This document shows positions 63,669 to 64,000 of a DNA stretch of 64,000 nt, piece after piece. Under the pieces are notes generated by a model. The model was not told where the DNA came from and ran no database searches. It saw nothing but the letters and a program-made list of their open reading frames with translations. The DNA lies in NCBI GenBank assembly GCA_029866005.1, contig JARXAE010000006.1:21340-85339 (forward strand), given 5' to 3'. Source of the DNA: Fimbriimonas sp. GTDB taxonomy: Bacteria; Armatimonadota; Fimbriimonadia; Fimbriimonadales; Fimbriimonadaceae. Position 1 is the stretch's first letter; every line of letters starts with the position of its first letter. A program made the translations under genes and the position numbers.

Positions 63669-64000
63669 CTACAGGGTCTCGGTCACCTTGTTCAAGTGCC
63701 GAGCCGCATCAGGATTGAGTCCACGGGACCTTGCAACATGAAGGGCAAGCCATTGCCCAAAGACGATGTCCCATATGGGAGCGACCGGTGCCGGCACATC
63801 CGGCGCATCGACTTCGATGATCTCACATCCCTGATCACGAAGTCCCGGCATCGACCCAAAGTAACTTAGGGCGACCGAGCCGTGTCCGGCAAGCGCCTTC
63901 GGGCCGTGTTCAAAGTCTGCCGCCGAGTACGCCTTACATGGCACCAATGCACATTCCATTAGCTTCAAAGCCGTTTCTAGGGCAGTGCAGAACCCATAGC
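63669..64000 (-). CDS. SIS-domain sugar-phosphate isomerase/deaminase, N-terminus beyond window edge
   Basis: The frame is open to the right edge; the track's ATG at 63968 is internal. The visible C-terminal 110 residues read YGFCTALETALKLMECALVPCKAYSAADFEHGPKALA, the GlmS/AgaS-type SIS signature (..A.E.ALKLKE....AEAY...E..HGP). The end, HVARSRGLNPDAARHLNKVTETL, is the usual close of this family. Relatives isomerise or deaminate amino-sugar phosphates, consistent with glmU and the GH20-like gene here. Whether a glutaminase domain is present cannot be seen. Confidence 0.88.
   Translation of the reverse strand, partial: YGFCTALETALKLMECALVPCKAYSAADFEHGPKALAGHGSVALSYFGSMPGLRDQGCEIIEVDAPDVPAPVAPIWDIVFGQWLALHVARSRGLNPDAARHLNKVTETL

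Overview
The window is ordinary, gene-dense bacterial chromosome with about 54% G+C by eye. I see 60 protein-coding loci, four tRNA genes and no non-coding stretch over 300 bases. I see no insertion sequence, prophage, integrase, CRISPR array or plasmid gene. The mix of genes is Gram-negative-like but fits no well-known phylum cleanly: Hfq, Aat, SmpB, a PEP-CTERM secreted protein, a Wza-type export protein, LacI-controlled glycoside hydrolases, and short chromosomal gene pairs with ATGA overlaps. I tentatively suggest Armatimonadota (Fimbriimonas-like). This rests on gene content and protein style only and was not tested by a search.

Layout. 1-2.1 kb: a glycosyltransferase cut by the left edge, a two-SH3 NlpC/P60 wall hydrolase and tRNA-Glu. 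2.2-7.5 kb: a minus-strand carbohydrate locus, LacI regulator -> GH5 cellulase-like enzyme -> SDR -> ThuA-like protein -> SDR, preceded by a pair of LacI-type operators. 7.8-13.1 kb: dienelactone hydrolase, two HExxH metalloproteins and a PQQ-type dehydrogenase. 13.1-15.6 kb: a minus-strand stress cluster (YdeI-like, CsbD-like, Dps, four-helix membrane protein, TspO with a frameshift). 15.8-25.2 kb: a PEP-CTERM metzincin, small enzymes, a TMEM175-like channel, an N-acyl-D-amino-acid deacylase relative, Aat and an MFS transporter. 25.2-31.6 kb: upp, then glmU-prs-GH20-like-amidase. 31.6-40.7 kb (minus): pstB-rluB-MFS, dnaE, a secreted LTxxQ-like protein with trpA, and aroC. 40.8-43.5 kb: tRNA-Cys and scpA-scpB-dacA. 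43.5-47.5 kb: a cytochrome c / copper monooxygenase-like fusion, SDR, FKBP lipoprotein, smpB and a PilZ protein. 47.5-54.3 kb (minus): nusA-ylxR-infB, then ADP-ribosylglycohydrolase-miaA-hfq-dapF. 54.4-64 kb: SDR, tRNA-Asp and tRNA-Phe, an SLBB export-like protein with a VanX-like dipeptidase, a large secreted protein, tkt, an S9 peptidase and a SIS-domain protein cut by the right edge.

Themes. Core information processing (dnaE, nusA, infB, smpB, miaA, hfq, scpAB) is interleaved with cell-wall and amino-sugar metabolism (glmU, dapF, dacA, VanX-like, NlpC/P60, GH20-like, SIS protein) and with secreted hydrolases.

The points most worth checking are four gene-structure oddities and two regulatory structures. 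The oddities are tspO split by a one-base frameshift, miaA with no ATG/GTG/TTG before its P-loop, an SLBB gene whose signal peptide starts at the CCA of tRNA-Phe, and TrpA with Glu at the usual catalytic Asp60 position. The regulatory structures are the perfect inverted pair of LacI-type operators and a terminator hairpin in the nusA leader. I did not find a clearly new multi-gene system. The closest candidates are the LacI-GH5-SDR-ThuA-SDR locus and the Dps/CsbD/TspO stress cluster.
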